From Emticicia sp. CRIBPO (GTDB lineage: Bacteria; Bacteroidota; Bacteroidia; Cytophagales; Spirosomataceae), in assembly GCF_009905725.1 (NCBI RefSeq), contig NZ_JAAAKV010000012.1, positions 62,001 to 126,000 on the forward strand: a stretch of 64,000 bases of DNA, given 5' to 3'. A program made the position numbers and the translations under genes. The notes under the pieces are model-generated. The model searched no databases and was not told the origin of the DNA. It worked only from the letters and a program-made list of their open reading frames with translations. Positions 33,990-42,676 of this stretch are shown here, one piece after another; positions within the stretch are counted from its first letter, which is position 1; the number at the start of each line of letters is the position of its first letter.

Positions 33990-34889
33990 TTACTTAAAGT
34001 TATAATGATTTTGACAAAACCGTTTAAAAAGAGCAGGAAGCGTCTCGGCTTGCCCGTGAAGCTGAATAAACTGGAAAGTCCTGAAGATATCAACCCCCTT
34101 AATGTCGATCACCGTTAATTCGTTCTGACGCAGTTCTCTCTCAATGGCGTGGATGGAAAGAAATGCAGCACATTCAGCATTAAGGATGTATTGCTTTATA
34201 CTTTCTGTACTATCGAGGTGAATATCCACCCATAAGTCCTGGGGATTTATACCGGACTTCTGAAGTGCTTTGTGGATGACGTCGAGCGTACCCGAGCCCG
34301 GCTCTCTGAACACCAGGGGAATCTGAAGCAGATGATCCGCTCTGATTTCATTTTTCTGAAATATCTTATTGCCGGTACGGGCCACCAGAACGATCTCATC
34401 TTTGACAAACGGCTCATAGTGCAGCTGCTGATGCCTTGAAATCCCTTCTACCAGGGCCATGTCTATTTGCTGGGCAATAAGCTGCTGCTCTACAAAAGCA
34501 GTATTCCCGATAATCAGGTGGATATGGATGGCAGGATATGTCCGCTTAAAAACAGCCAGAATACCGGGCAAAACATATTGGGCCAGAGTCGTGCTTGCTC
34601 CTATTTTCAACACCCCGCTTGAAACATCTTTCAGTTGCGAAAGTTCATTTTCAAAATCGACATACAGTTTAAAAATCCTGCGGGCATATTTCAGCAGCAT
34701 CTCACCGGAGGGGGTCAAAGCTATGCTGCTGCCGTTCCTGGCAAACAAACGGGTTTCCAGTTGTGACTCAAGCTCGTTAATGTGCTTGGTGACAGCCGGT
34801 TGGGTAATAAACAATTCAGCCGCCGCTTTCGTAAAGCTCAGCTTCTCGGCCACCGTATAAAATACTTTTAATCTGAAATCAAAAATCAT
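33990..34889 (-). CDS. LysR-family transcriptional regulator
   Basis: About 299 residues from MIFDFRLKVFYTVAEKLSFT. The winged helix-turn-helix is clear (SFTKAAAELFITQPAVTKHINELESQL), followed by the hinge helix and a periplasmic-binding-like effector domain (SGVLKIGASTTLAQYVLPGILAVF, PLVFREPGSGTLDVI). The frame is open further upstream to 34967, but the added 26 residues do not resemble LysR N-termini. The target is unknown. Its neighbours are an aldehyde dehydrogenase and the FNR-ferredoxin pair, both on the same strand, so there is no divergent partner to suggest a regulon. Confidence 0.9.
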   Translation of the reverse strand: MIFDFRLKVFYTVAEKLSFTKAAAELFITQPAVTKHINELESQLETRLFARNGSSIALTPSGEMLLKYARRIFKLYVDFENELSQLKDVSSGVLKIGASTTLAQYVLPGILAVFKRTYPAIHIHLIIGNTAFVEQQLIAQQIDMALVEGISRHQQLHYEPFVKDEIVLVARTGNKIFQKNEIRADHLLQIPLVFREPGSGTLDVIHKALQKSGINPQDLWVDIHLDSTESIKQYILNAECAAFLSIHAIERELRQNELTVIDIKGVDIFRTFQFIQLHGQAETLPALFKRFCQNHYNFK

Positions 34890-35047
34890 AGGTAATATTT
34901 TTTGGGCTGAGGAGGATGGAAAAATGGAGAAAGGAAAAAGGCCATTTGCAGCCACATAAAACCCCAATAACCTTCAATTCGTAAACCCTATCTCAGTGCA
35001 TAATGTGCGTTCTCCTTCTGCTTTCTCTGTCTTCCCTTTCTCCAGTA

Positions 35048-36448
35048 TCAAGCCAGATACTTAATCAACAAATCAATCACTTTCGACCGCGTTTTATCAT
35101 AAGGCGGAAAAATGAGGTTGGTCATGTAAAAATGATTCTTCATGACCGGCTTAAGGTTCGTGAACTCCATAAAACCATACCAGCCGAAGGCTTTACCGAT
35201 GCCGGAGTTATTGATTCCTCCGAAAGGTAATCCTGAATGTAAATAGTGAATGGCCGTATCGTTGACCACGACCGCTCCTGAAGAAGTGCCCTGAATCAAC
35301 CTGTCTAGATTGCCAGACTTGTTACCAAAGTAATACAAAGCCAGGGGCTTTTCCCCGGCATTGATGTAATCCACACACTCATCGATATGGCTGAATGTCT
35401 TGATCGGGATCAGCGGCCCGAACAGCTCTTCCTGAAGGATTCTCATATCATCCGTCACATCAGCCAGGGCGGTAGGTTCTATAAAATTATCTTCACCGTT
35501 GACCTTTCCTCCAAATGCCACTTTGGCACCTTTGCCTTTGGCATCTTCAAGTATCCCTTCAAGCCTTTGAAAATGCTGATTGTTGACAATCCTGCAATAG
35601 TCCGGAGAGGCCGCCAGATCACCCCCACCAAACTCCTCAAAAGCCTCTTTAAGTGCTGTAAGAAACTCATTTTTGACGGACTCATGCACCAACAGGTAAT
35701 CAGGGGCAATGCAGGTCTGGGCATTGTTAAGAAACTTGCCGCAAGCCAGTTTTTTAGCAGTTGACCTGATGTCACACTTTTCATCTACCACAGAGGGCGA
35801 TTTACCACCCAGTTCCAGTGTAACAGAACAAAGGTTTTTAGCAGCAGCCTGCATCACCAGTTTACCTACTGCAGGGCTTCCCGTAAAAAATATATGGTTG
35901 AACTTCAGTTTCTGTAATTCCATGGCGACTTTGGCGTCACCCAAAACCACTTCCACTTCTGAAGGATCAAACAATTCATTGACCATCTTCTTCATAAAAA
36001 GGGAGGTATTCGGCGTCATTTCCGAAGGCTTCAGAATAACGGCATTCCCGGCTGCGATGGCTTGTAAAAGTGGCTTGATGCTCAGATTGACCGGGTAGTT
36101 CCAGGGACTGATGATGAGGCAGTTGCCTTTAGGCTCCCTGTAAATTTTACTACTTGTCCCGATCAGTTTTAAAGGAGTGTCCACTACTTCGGGCCTCATC
36201 CATTTTTTGAGGTTCGAGATGATATAGTTGGCCTCACCAACGACCGGTAAAACCTCTGCCACCTTCACTTCCATCATTGATTTTCTGAAATCTAGATAAA
36301 GACTCTGGTGCAGTTCTTCCTGGTGACTCAGTATCCACTCTTTAACTTTTTTGATTTTCCTGATTCTTTCCTTTGTAGTAGTCTGAGCCAGTTGGTGCAG
36401 GTTTTCCTTTTGAAGGTTAAAGAGTTTTTCTAAATCCTGATTCTCCAT
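35048..36448 (-). CDS. NAD(P)-dependent aldehyde dehydrogenase, class 3-like
   Basis: A 466-residue enzyme, short like class 3 (fatty or aromatic aldehyde) dehydrogenases. The signatures are NCLIISPWNYPVNLSIKPLL, ILKPSEMTPNTSLFM, IFFTGSPAVGKLVM (coenzyme), the catalytic Glu in VTLELGGKSPSVV and the catalytic Cys in NNAQTCIAPDYLLV. The C-terminus FGGINNSGIGKAFGWYGFMEFTNLKPV is typical of the class. It oxidises an aldehyde to an acid in the cytoplasm. A divergent XRE regulator starts 94 bases away, with an inverted repeat between the two genes. Confidence 0.93.
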   Translation of the reverse strand: MENQDLEKLFNLQKENLHQLAQTTTKERIRKIKKVKEWILSHQEELHQSLYLDFRKSMMEVKVAEVLPVVGEANYIISNLKKWMRPEVVDTPLKLIGTSSKIYREPKGNCLIISPWNYPVNLSIKPLLQAIAAGNAVILKPSEMTPNTSLFMKKMVNELFDPSEVEVVLGDAKVAMELQKLKFNHIFFTGSPAVGKLVMQAAAKNLCSVTLELGGKSPSVVDEKCDIRSTAKKLACGKFLNNAQTCIAPDYLLVHESVKNEFLTALKEAFEEFGGGDLAASPDYCRIVNNQHFQRLEGILEDAKGKGAKVAFGGKVNGEDNFIEPTALADVTDDMRILQEELFGPLIPIKTFSHIDECVDYINAGEKPLALYYFGNKSGNLDRLIQGTSSGAVVVNDTAIHYLHSGLPFGGINNSGIGKAFGWYGFMEFTNLKPVMKNHFYMTNLIFPPYDKTRSKVIDLLIKYLA

Positions 36449-36482
36449 AATTTTAAGGTTTTGCTGAGTTTGTTAAGCAATT

Positions 36483-36509
36483 TATCAAAATGATTTAATA
36501 AATTTGATA
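36483..36509. promoter_or_regulatory. Inverted repeat, candidate operator between aldehyde dehydrogenase and XRE regulator
   Basis: TATCAAA (36483-36489) is repeated as TTTGATA (36503-36509) after 13 bases, in the shared upstream region of two divergent genes. XRE-type dimers bind such sites; binding here is inference. Confidence 0.4.
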
Positions 36510-36542
36510 GATTTTAAATTAGTTTGTCCTCTTCCAGCATCA

Positions 36543-37361
36543 ATGCCTCTAGTAAACGAAAATATCAGAATATTACGAAGAAAAATGGGTCTGACCCAGG
36601 AAAAATTCGCTGAACTCGTGGGCGTCAAAAGATCGTTGATCGGGGCTTACGAAGAAGGCCGGGCCACCCCTCCGACCGAGAACCTCCTCAAAATCTCCAG
36701 AGTCTGTAACATTACCCTGGATCAGTTGCTGAATCAGCCGTTTTACAAAGAGAATGCCTTCCCTTCGCTGTTCAAAAATGAAGCAGAACAGGCTAAGGAG
36801 CCACCGGTAACATCGGAAAGCTTAAAGCCGGGAGTCCGTGACGAAGAAGTGGAAAGCCGGATCCGTGAGTTATCAGACAGTATGCAGGCAGATCATTTCA
36901 AACTGGTCAGCCGTGATGTTTTCCATCAGTATGTCAACCAGTACAATGATGCTTCTTTTTTACTGAACCTTCCTTCCTTTCAGTTCCCGAATCTTCCGAA
37001 AGGAGAATACAGGGCTTTTGAATCCGCAGAAGATTTTGTGACCCCCGGAAGCACCATCATCTGCTCTTACGTAAAGCAGGTTGAGGCCCTTGAAAATGGG
37101 CACAACTATATCCTGGTGACCAGGAAAAACGGCATTTTGTACAGAAGGGCTTATGATCAGTCGGAATTAAAAGGCAGCTTACTGCTCAGCAGCGACAAAC
37201 ACGAAATAGCCAGTTCGGAGATTCCCGTGCGGGAGGTTCTGGAAATCTGGAAAGCCGTTGCTTATGTGAGTTTCTCGATGCCAAAGCCGGTTGTTTCGCT
37301 CAGTAATGTAGAGAGCCTGGTAGACGAACTTAAATCAGAGATCAGCAGACTTAGATCTTAA
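36543..37361 (+). CDS. XRE-family regulator with LexA/S24-like C-terminal domain
   Basis: About 272 residues from MPLVNENIRILRRKMG. Residues about 5-60 form an XRE helix-turn-helix (LTQEKFAELVGVKRSLIGAYEEGRATPPTENLLKI). A linker is followed by a C-terminal domain (about residues 160-245) that resembles the S24/LexA fold: FESAEDFVTPGSTIICSYVK, then GHNYILVTRKNGILYRRAY and SLLLSSDKHEI. The catalytic lysine position appears to hold arginine (YRRAY), so self-cleavage is doubtful and the domain may only dimerise or sense. The start at 36504 is rejected because a near-consensus -7 element (TTAGTTTG, 36519-36526) lies in that extension. Confidence 0.8.
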   Translation: MPLVNENIRILRRKMGLTQEKFAELVGVKRSLIGAYEEGRATPPTENLLKISRVCNITLDQLLNQPFYKENAFPSLFKNEAEQAKEPPVTSESLKPGVRDEEVESRIRELSDSMQADHFKLVSRDVFHQYVNQYNDASFLLNLPSFQFPNLPKGEYRAFESAEDFVTPGSTIICSYVKQVEALENGHNYILVTRKNGILYRRAYDQSELKGSLLLSSDKHEIASSEIPVREVLEIWKAVAYVSFSMPKPVVSLSNVESLVDELKSEISRLRS

Positions 37362-38080
37362 TTTTCAAAAAGGCTGGTCAGCTTTTTAGGCTGGATCATC
37401 AGCGATTTACCAACTTCAAACCAGATTTCATCCCCGAGGTTAACATAAATACCCATTTTTGAAGGGGCTTTTTTGTCAGCTTTTTCCATCAGGTATTCTC
37501 CTCCGTAGACTTTCCTCAGCAAATTATCGAGTTCTGTAAACTTCAGGGTCTTATGATTTTTCTCCTGGTTTATTTCTACTTCGGTTTCAAGTTTCCGGTT
37601 AAGAAACGACCCTTTGATGGTCAATCTTTCTTTAGCACCATCACCAAGTCTCAGAATCTTGATCTTAAGGGGGGCTTCCCACTGATTGTCTTCATAAGCC
37701 GCCTGCTGAAACTCTTCCAGGAAAGTCTTCCAGCGTTCGGTTTTGGCCGGATAAAACGGCTTGTCGCCTGATTCTATCTGCCAGTAATCCTGCGTGTCGT
37801 TGATTTCTTTGAGATAAAGCGGGTTGGTAGCTTTAAGCAGATCGGACAGATGATCGGTCCAGACTTTAGGTAATGAGCCTTTGATGGAGAAATCATCATT
37901 CAAGGAAAAACCCTCTCCCAGGATTTCATCTTCCGTCAGGTCTTCCCTGCCCAGGTAAGTGATTTCGAACTCGTAAAGCAGGGTGCTGTTTTTATCGATC
38001 TTGCCGTTTATCTCAATGGCATGAGCAAACGGCGGCGGAACCAGGTCAGAAGTTTGGTATTTTATGGAGAATGAATTCAT
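37358..38080 (-). CDS. Hypothetical protein downstream of menE
   Basis: A 240-residue soluble protein without signal peptide, membrane segment or a motif I recognise. The N-terminal part looks beta-rich (FSIKYQTSDLVPPPFAHAIEINGKI), the middle is charged and helical, and the C-terminus is basic. Its start overlaps the menE end by 35 bases, so it is translated from the same message as menE and the Rieske lipoprotein. Its end overlaps the convergent XRE gene by 4 bases. Function unknown. Confidence 0.6.
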   Translation of the reverse strand: MNSFSIKYQTSDLVPPPFAHAIEINGKIDKNSTLLYEFEITYLGREDLTEDEILGEGFSLNDDFSIKGSLPKVWTDHLSDLLKATNPLYLKEINDTQDYWQIESGDKPFYPAKTERWKTFLEEFQQAAYEDNQWEAPLKIKILRLGDGAKERLTIKGSFLNRKLETEVEINQEKNHKTLKFTELDNLLRKVYGGEYLMEKADKKAPSKMGIYVNLGDEIWFEVGKSLMIQPKKLTSLFEN

Positions 38081-39131
38081 TGACTGTTTTTATCTTGTCT
38101 ATTTTCCCTGTCGGTGTATCTTTAAATTTTGACAGGATAAAAATGTCCTTCGGACGCTCAAATTTAGTGAAAATTTCGGGGATTCGTTTCTTTAAATTTT
38201 CATACAGCCCCTTGTCGATACTTTCAATGACCAGGATAAGCTTTTGTCCGAGAACCCCGTCAGGTAGTCCGTAAGCAAAAAAACGGGCCGGTTGCGGCAT
38301 CCATTTCCTGGCCTCTTCCTCTATTTTCTCCAGCTGGATCTTTACACCTCCACTGTTGATGATATTATCGGCACGCCCTATCAGGGTAAACTCGTTTTTA
38401 CTTTTAAGTTTAACGATATCATTGGTCTGAATCCATTGATTCAAAGTTACTTCTGACCTGATCCGGAGACGGTTATAAGCATCCGTCTCTATTTCTACGC
38501 CATCCAGTACCTTGAAGTACTTCGACTTGTTCATGCCGTTGATCTTCTGCAGGGCTACGTGGGTGACGGTTTCCGTCATCCCGTAAGTCATATAAACAGG
38601 GGCATTGAGATTTTTCGCCTTTTTGATGCTTTGTTCATCCAGTCCTGCCCCACCGACAATGATCGCCTTGGCGGTATTGAGCAGTTCTATGTTTTTTTCA
38701 CTTCCGAGCAGCGTCTGAAACTGCATCGGTACAAAAGCAAAGAAGTTTTTGCCGCGATTGATTCTGAGTAGGTATTCCTGGTTTTTGAGCAAGGCAAAAG
38801 GATTGGAGACGGGCTCCGACACCAGCAGCTCGCAACCGATTTCCAAAGCCCTCAGTACCATAAGCATCCCGGCCACATATTCCACATTGAGACAGCAGAA
38901 CAGCAGGTCCTGGTCCGTCAGTTTGAATTTCTTACGGGTCTGTTGAATGGAAGCTTTAATTTGCTCACGGGTAATCACAAACTCTTTGGGCACACCGGTA
39001 GAACCCGAGGTCATTAAAGAGAAAGTTTCTGTACCCGACTCCCAGTCATTGATCAGCTTCAATACCTTGGCATAATAGGGATTGGAACTGTCAGTATTGA
39101 TTATTTCATTATAATTTGAGACAAACAGCAT
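38046..39131 (-). CDS. menE: o-Succinylbenzoate--CoA ligase-like AMP-binding enzyme
   Basis: A 361-residue adenylate-forming enzyme, shorter than the usual 450-550 but like MenE of other Bacteroidota. The ATP-binding P-loop is LMTSGSTGVPKEFVI (about residue 40), the adenine motif is YMTYGMTETVTHVAL, the hinge aspartate region is LIGRADNIINSGGVKI, and the catalytic lysine is in PTGKIDKIK near the C-terminus. It activates o-succinylbenzoate with CoA for menaquinone. menB lies about 2.3 kb away on the other strand, which supports the assignment. It starts two bases after the Rieske gene. Confidence 0.85.
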   Translation of the reverse strand: MLFVSNYNEIINTDSSNPYYAKVLKLINDWESGTETFSLMTSGSTGVPKEFVITREQIKASIQQTRKKFKLTDQDLLFCCLNVEYVAGMLMVLRALEIGCELLVSEPVSNPFALLKNQEYLLRINRGKNFFAFVPMQFQTLLGSEKNIELLNTAKAIIVGGAGLDEQSIKKAKNLNAPVYMTYGMTETVTHVALQKINGMNKSKYFKVLDGVEIETDAYNRLRIRSEVTLNQWIQTNDIVKLKSKNEFTLIGRADNIINSGGVKIQLEKIEEEARKWMPQPARFFAYGLPDGVLGQKLILVIESIDKGLYENLKKRIPEIFTKFERPKDIFILSKFKDTPTGKIDKIKTVNEFILHKIPNF

Positions 39132-39133
39132 TA

Positions 39134-39616
39134 TTATTCAAATATCCTGATGGTATTGGCATTGAGATCAACAGAATGATTATATTTCTTCAATGCGGTA
39201 GTAGCAGGACCCTTTTTAACAGCACCTGTGTCAGAAAATTCAGATAAATGATTAGGACAAAGAAAATCGTTTGATGAAGGTCTGTAATTGATGATAGATC
39301 CTTCATGGGTACACACAGCAGACACAGCAATGAAAGTATCACTGAGGGTCCTGGCAATGATGACCCCCTGAACTACGGCAAACCCACCTTTGGTCTTGAG
39401 AGCGGCGTTGGTTCCCGAACTGAAATCTACTGTGAAGTCTTTCCCCGTAGTTCCCGGATCAGGATCAGGGTCAGGAATCTCAGAACCTGAACAGCTCTGG
39501 AGACAGTTCAAAAGCATAATGGCCCCGAAACCCAGACCAACCTGCTTCATGAAATCTTTTCTATCTATTGTGTTGACAGGCTTAACAGAGCCATTTTGTG
39601 GTTCAATTATCTCCAT
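39134..39616 (-). CDS. Rieske 2Fe-2S lipoprotein
   Basis: About 160 residues from MEIIEPQNGSVKPVNTIDRK. The N-terminus has a Tat-like DRKDFMKQ and a lipobox with Cys42 (LQSC). Then comes a PDPDPDP spacer and a Rieske domain whose cluster ligands are CTHEGS (Cys-x-His) and CPNHLSEF (Cys-x2-His), 15 residues apart. It is an exported, membrane-anchored electron carrier. The frame stays open upstream to 39853 but that stretch is not protein-like and overlaps the opposite ankyrin gene. It is the first gene of an operon with menE, an unusual pairing that may reflect a quinone-linked role. Confidence 0.85.
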   Translation of the reverse strand: MEIIEPQNGSVKPVNTIDRKDFMKQVGLGFGAIMLLNCLQSCSGSEIPDPDPDPGTTGKDFTVDFSSGTNAALKTKGGFAVVQGVIIARTLSDTFIAVSAVCTHEGSIINYRPSSNDFLCPNHLSEFSDTGAVKKGPATTALKKYNHSVDLNANTIRIFE

Positions 39617-39782
39617 GATTAATTCTTTTTTGGGAAAAACGTTTTGCAAGATACTATTGTTGTCATAGGATTCAAACAGATTATCTGATTTAAATTCAGC
39701 TATTATAAAACGAATTGTTATTTTTACGCAAATTTTAACGTTGTGCCTCATTAAACAGGCACAAACTTGAGCTACCGGGATC

Positions 39783-40763
39783 ATGATACAGCCAATTGAA
39801 TTAAAAACGGATTTGCCGATGGTAGTGGCAAACGACGTTTTTTCCACTACCACAAAGGTTTGGGAAATTCTGTCGGCAAGCAGAAGCGGCGATCTGGAAT
39901 CCGTAAAACAATTACTGCACGAGTGTCCTGAGCTGATTTATGCTCAATACAACTATACGCCACCTGTTCATCTGGCAGTTCGCGAAGGCCATACGGCCCT
40001 GGTTCAATTCCTGCTTGGTTCAGGAGCACTCGACCCTTCTTATGTCACCTATCCTTTCAGAGACACTTTACTGACCATAGCAGAAGACAGGGGTCATGAA
40101 GAGATTGCCACGATGCTGAGAGAATACCTTGATCATCCTGAACGTTGCCTGTACAAAGGAGATAACGGGCAAATCCATTATGCGAGAACTGAATCAGAAG
40201 AAGAATTTGAGCAGGCTGTTGAGCAGGAAGACCTGGAAAAAATAAGACAGATACTGACTGAACATCCGGAATTTGCCCTGGATGAAACTTTTTTCTGGGG
40301 TGAAGGAATTTTAACTTTTGCGGCTAAAGAAAACAACCGGGAGTTGGTTGATCTTCTGATGCAGTACGGGGCTAAAGTCCCGGACATCCTGAAATGGACC
40401 CAGTTCTACTACTTTGAGCATAACGACGGGGCTGTTTATATGATAGAAAAAGGCATGAATCCGAACACAATGAGCTGGCATCATGTTACTATATTACACG
40501 ATATGGCCCAGAAAGGCAATATCCCCAAAGTTGACTTGCTTTTAAAACACGGGGCATTTATCGATCCGGTAGAGGAAGAATATCAATCTACCCCGCTGGG
40601 CCTGGCGGCAAGGTGGGGACACGTCAGAATGGTTGAATTCCTGCTATCCAAAGGAGCTGATCCCAGTAAAGCCGGGGCTCCGTGGGCGACACCGTTAAAC
40701 TGGGCAAGACTAAAGAAACACGAAGCCATTGAAAAAATACTGACAGATGCCGGGGCAATGTAA
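39783..40763 (+). CDS. Ankyrin-repeat protein
   Basis: A 326-residue soluble protein without signal peptide. At least five ankyrin repeats can be read: SGDLESVKQLLHECPELIYA, TPPVHLAVREGHTALVQFLLG, DTLLTIAEDRGHEEIATMLR, GILTFAAKENNRELVDLLMQYGA, and STPLGLAARWGHVRMVEFLLSKGADP at the C-terminus. Such proteins bind other proteins; the partner is unknown. It is transcribed away from the Rieske-menE operon. No toxin or enzymatic domain is attached. Confidence 0.88.
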   Translation: MIQPIELKTDLPMVVANDVFSTTTKVWEILSASRSGDLESVKQLLHECPELIYAQYNYTPPVHLAVREGHTALVQFLLGSGALDPSYVTYPFRDTLLTIAEDRGHEEIATMLREYLDHPERCLYKGDNGQIHYARTESEEEFEQAVEQEDLEKIRQILTEHPEFALDETFFWGEGILTFAAKENNRELVDLLMQYGAKVPDILKWTQFYYFEHNDGAVYMIEKGMNPNTMSWHHVTILHDMAQKGNIPKVDLLLKHGAFIDPVEEEYQSTPLGLAARWGHVRMVEFLLSKGADPSKAGAPWATPLNWARLKKHEAIEKILTDAGAM

Positions 40764-40837
40764 GCCGGACATGAAAAAGAACAGGTATTCCGGTTTAATC
40801 GGGTAAAAGGAAAGCACTTCTTCAGGATAGTTTTTCT

Positions 40838-40845
40838 TAAATTTG
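40838..40845 (+). promoter_or_regulatory. -7 promoter box before the DUF2452-menB group
   Basis: TAAATTTG is a perfect -7 box about 100 bases before the start at 40947. No -33 TTTG is visible. Confidence 0.45.
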
Positions 40846-40946
40846 CAACCTGAAATGTTTTAATTGCTTTCATTTGACCGTAAATAGTAAAAGAATAAAA
40901 CCCGGCGGCCGGGAAAAGAAAAGATTTTTCAGAAAAGGAGATAGTA

Positions 40947-41408
40947 ATGAAAAGTAACGCTAAAAATAACCTCAATGTAGCCATGAATCCGGGACTCCTG
41001 GAATATGGCCATACCGCCGGAAGTGCCGTCATTAAGCCGGAAGACATCGGAAAGACCAAAGGAAAGGCCCAGATGGCCATGAGGCAGCAGACCCAGGACC
41101 AGCTCCATAAAATTTACAGACAGATAGAACTGCTGGGACAACAAGCCAGGGAAATCAACAACAGGATTGAAGTGTCTGAAAGAATTTATGACGCCCAGAT
41201 GAGTTTTGAGCCCATCATTAACCATACTTATTTTTTATACGAAAAAAGTGACGGATCGGACGTGCTTTCAATGGTAAGTCCGGGCGAATGGGGCCGTAAA
41301 TTCCCTTATAACCAGTTCCTGGCGAAGGTATTTTTACTAGCCGATCATACCTGGAAAGTGGAGTTTCTGAACGAAGAAGAAAGAGAAGATTTTATAGATT
41401 TAGATTAA
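40947..41408 (+). CDS. DUF2452-family protein
   Basis: A 153-residue soluble protein. The core [22 protein letters not shown] followed by a helical [25 protein letters not shown] and the C-terminal [30 protein letters not shown] match the DUF2452 proteins I know from Bacteroidota and some Proteobacteria. The biochemical role is unknown. It sits 11 bases before menB and is probably cotranscribed. Confidence 0.75.
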   Translation: MKSNAKNNLNVAMNPGLLEYGHTAGSAVIKPEDIGKTKGKAQMAMRQQTQDQLHKIYRQIELLGQQAREINNRIEVSERIYDAQMSFEPIINHTYFLYEKSDGSDVLSMVSPGEWGRKFPYNQFLAKVFLLADHTWKVEFLNEEEREDFIDLD

Positions 41409-41419
41409 ACAATTATTAT

Positions 41420-42244
41420 ATGCAGAGCAACATTGCGTGGGAAACCATCAAAGAGTACAAAGAAATCAAATTTTTATATTTCGAAGGCATTGCCAAAATC
41501 AGCATTAACCGCCCGGAAAAACACAACGCTTTTACGCCGTTGACCGTCAAGGAAATGATCGAAGCCATGAACTATTGCCGCGACGAAGCCTCCATTGACG
41601 TGATCATCTTATCCGGCGAAGGCGGAAAAGCTTTCTGCTCGGGCGGTGACCAGTCGGTAAGAGGACATGGTGGTTACGTAGGCGACGATTATGTACCAAG
41701 ACTGAATGTACTTGACCTTCAGAAAATGATCAGGTCTATTCCTAAAGTGGTGATTGCCCAGGTGGCGGGCTGGGCCATTGGCGGCGGCCATGTGCTTCAT
41801 GTGGTTTGTGACATGTCTATCGCGGCTGAAAACGCAAGATTCGGACAGACGGGCCCTAATGTAGGTAGTTTTGATGGTGGCTTCGGTGCTTCTTACCTGG
41901 CCAGGGTTGTAGGTCAGAAAAAAGCCCGTGAAATCTGGTTCCTGTGTGACCAGTATGACGCTGCCGATGCCCTTCAGATGGGATTGGTCAACAAAGTGGT
42001 ACCATTGGATCAGCTGGAAGAAGTAACCATCCAGTGGGCGAAAAAAGTACAGGAAAAATCACCCCTGGCTGTCAGAATGCTGAAATCTTCATTCAATGCA
42101 GAGCTTGACGGACAAGCGGGTATCCAGGAGCTGGCCGGTAATGCTACTTTGCTTTACTACCTGTCGGATGAAGCCAAAGAAGGTAAAAATGCATTCATGG
42201 AAAAGAGAAAACCTGACTTTAAGAAATTCCCTAAATTCCCTTGA
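41420..42244 (+). CDS. menB: 1,4-Dihydroxy-2-naphthoyl-CoA synthase
   Basis: A 274-residue crotonase-fold enzyme. The MenB signature [19 protein letters not shown] is present at about residues 72-90, followed by [45 protein letters not shown], which holds the oxyanion hole and active-site residues, and the C-terminal [15 protein letters not shown]. It closes the second ring of the menaquinone precursor. It is followed 24 bases later by the EVE-domain gene. Other men genes apart from menE are not in the window. Confidence 0.96.
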   Translation: MQSNIAWETIKEYKEIKFLYFEGIAKISINRPEKHNAFTPLTVKEMIEAMNYCRDEASIDVIILSGEGGKAFCSGGDQSVRGHGGYVGDDYVPRLNVLDLQKMIRSIPKVVIAQVAGWAIGGGHVLHVVCDMSIAAENARFGQTGPNVGSFDGGFGASYLARVVGQKKAREIWFLCDQYDAADALQMGLVNKVVPLDQLEEVTIQWAKKVQEKSPLAVRMLKSSFNAELDGQAGIQELAGNATLLYYLSDEAKEGKNAFMEKRKPDFKKFPKFP

Positions 42245-42268
42245 TCATCACCTTAAAATAAATAAACT

Positions 42269-42676
42269 ATGAATTATTGGCTGGTAAAATCAGAACCTTT
42301 TAAATATTCGTGGGATAAATTCGTTGGTTTAGGCAGAGATCACTGGGATGGTGTCAGAAACTATCAGGCCCGGAATAACCTGGCTGCGATGAAACTCGGC
42401 GAACTCGTATTTTTCTATCACTCTAACGAAGGAATGGAAATTGTCGGGATCGCGAAAGTAGTCAGAGAAGCTTATCCTGACCCGACCTCAGATGATCCGA
42501 GATGGGTGGTAGTGGACCTCAGTCCGGTAGAAAAATTACCCAGGCCAGTCACTCTAAAGGAGATCAAAGCAGATCCTCAGTTAGCTGACATAGCCCTGGT
42601 AAAATTATCGAGACTATCCGTACAACCCGTCAAGAAAGAGGAGTTTGACCGGATATTAGCCTTAGCACATGCGTAA
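42269..42676 (+). CDS. EVE-domain protein
   Basis: A 135-residue single-domain protein of the EVE/PUA-like fold, related to human THYN1. It begins MNYWLVKSEPFKYSWDKFV and has the conserved WDGVRNYQARNNLAAMKLGELVFFYHSNEG (ligand pocket) and DPRWVVVDLSPVEKL. EVE domains are thought to bind modified bases in nucleic acids. There is no nuclease or methylase next to it, so a restriction role is not supported here. Its last 8 bases overlap the start of the following secreted-protein gene. Confidence 0.9.
   Translation: MNYWLVKSEPFKYSWDKFVGLGRDHWDGVRNYQARNNLAAMKLGELVFFYHSNEGMEIVGIAKVVREAYPDPTSDDPRWVVVDLSPVEKLPRPVTLKEIKADPQLADIALVKLSRLSVQPVKKEEFDRILALAHA

Noticed and set aside
39425-39485. GATCAGG short tandem repeat as a phase-variable tract
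   Set aside because: It encodes the imperfect PDPDPDP spacer of the Rieske protein; the repeats are few and degenerate, so slippage control is unlikely.
39617-39853. Long N-terminal extension of the Rieske protein
   Set aside because: It would hide the signal peptide, is poor in protein-like composition and overlaps the opposite ankyrin gene.
42269-42676. EVE protein as part of a restriction or defence system
   Set aside because: There is no nuclease, helicase or methylase nearby; the neighbours are menB and secreted proteins.
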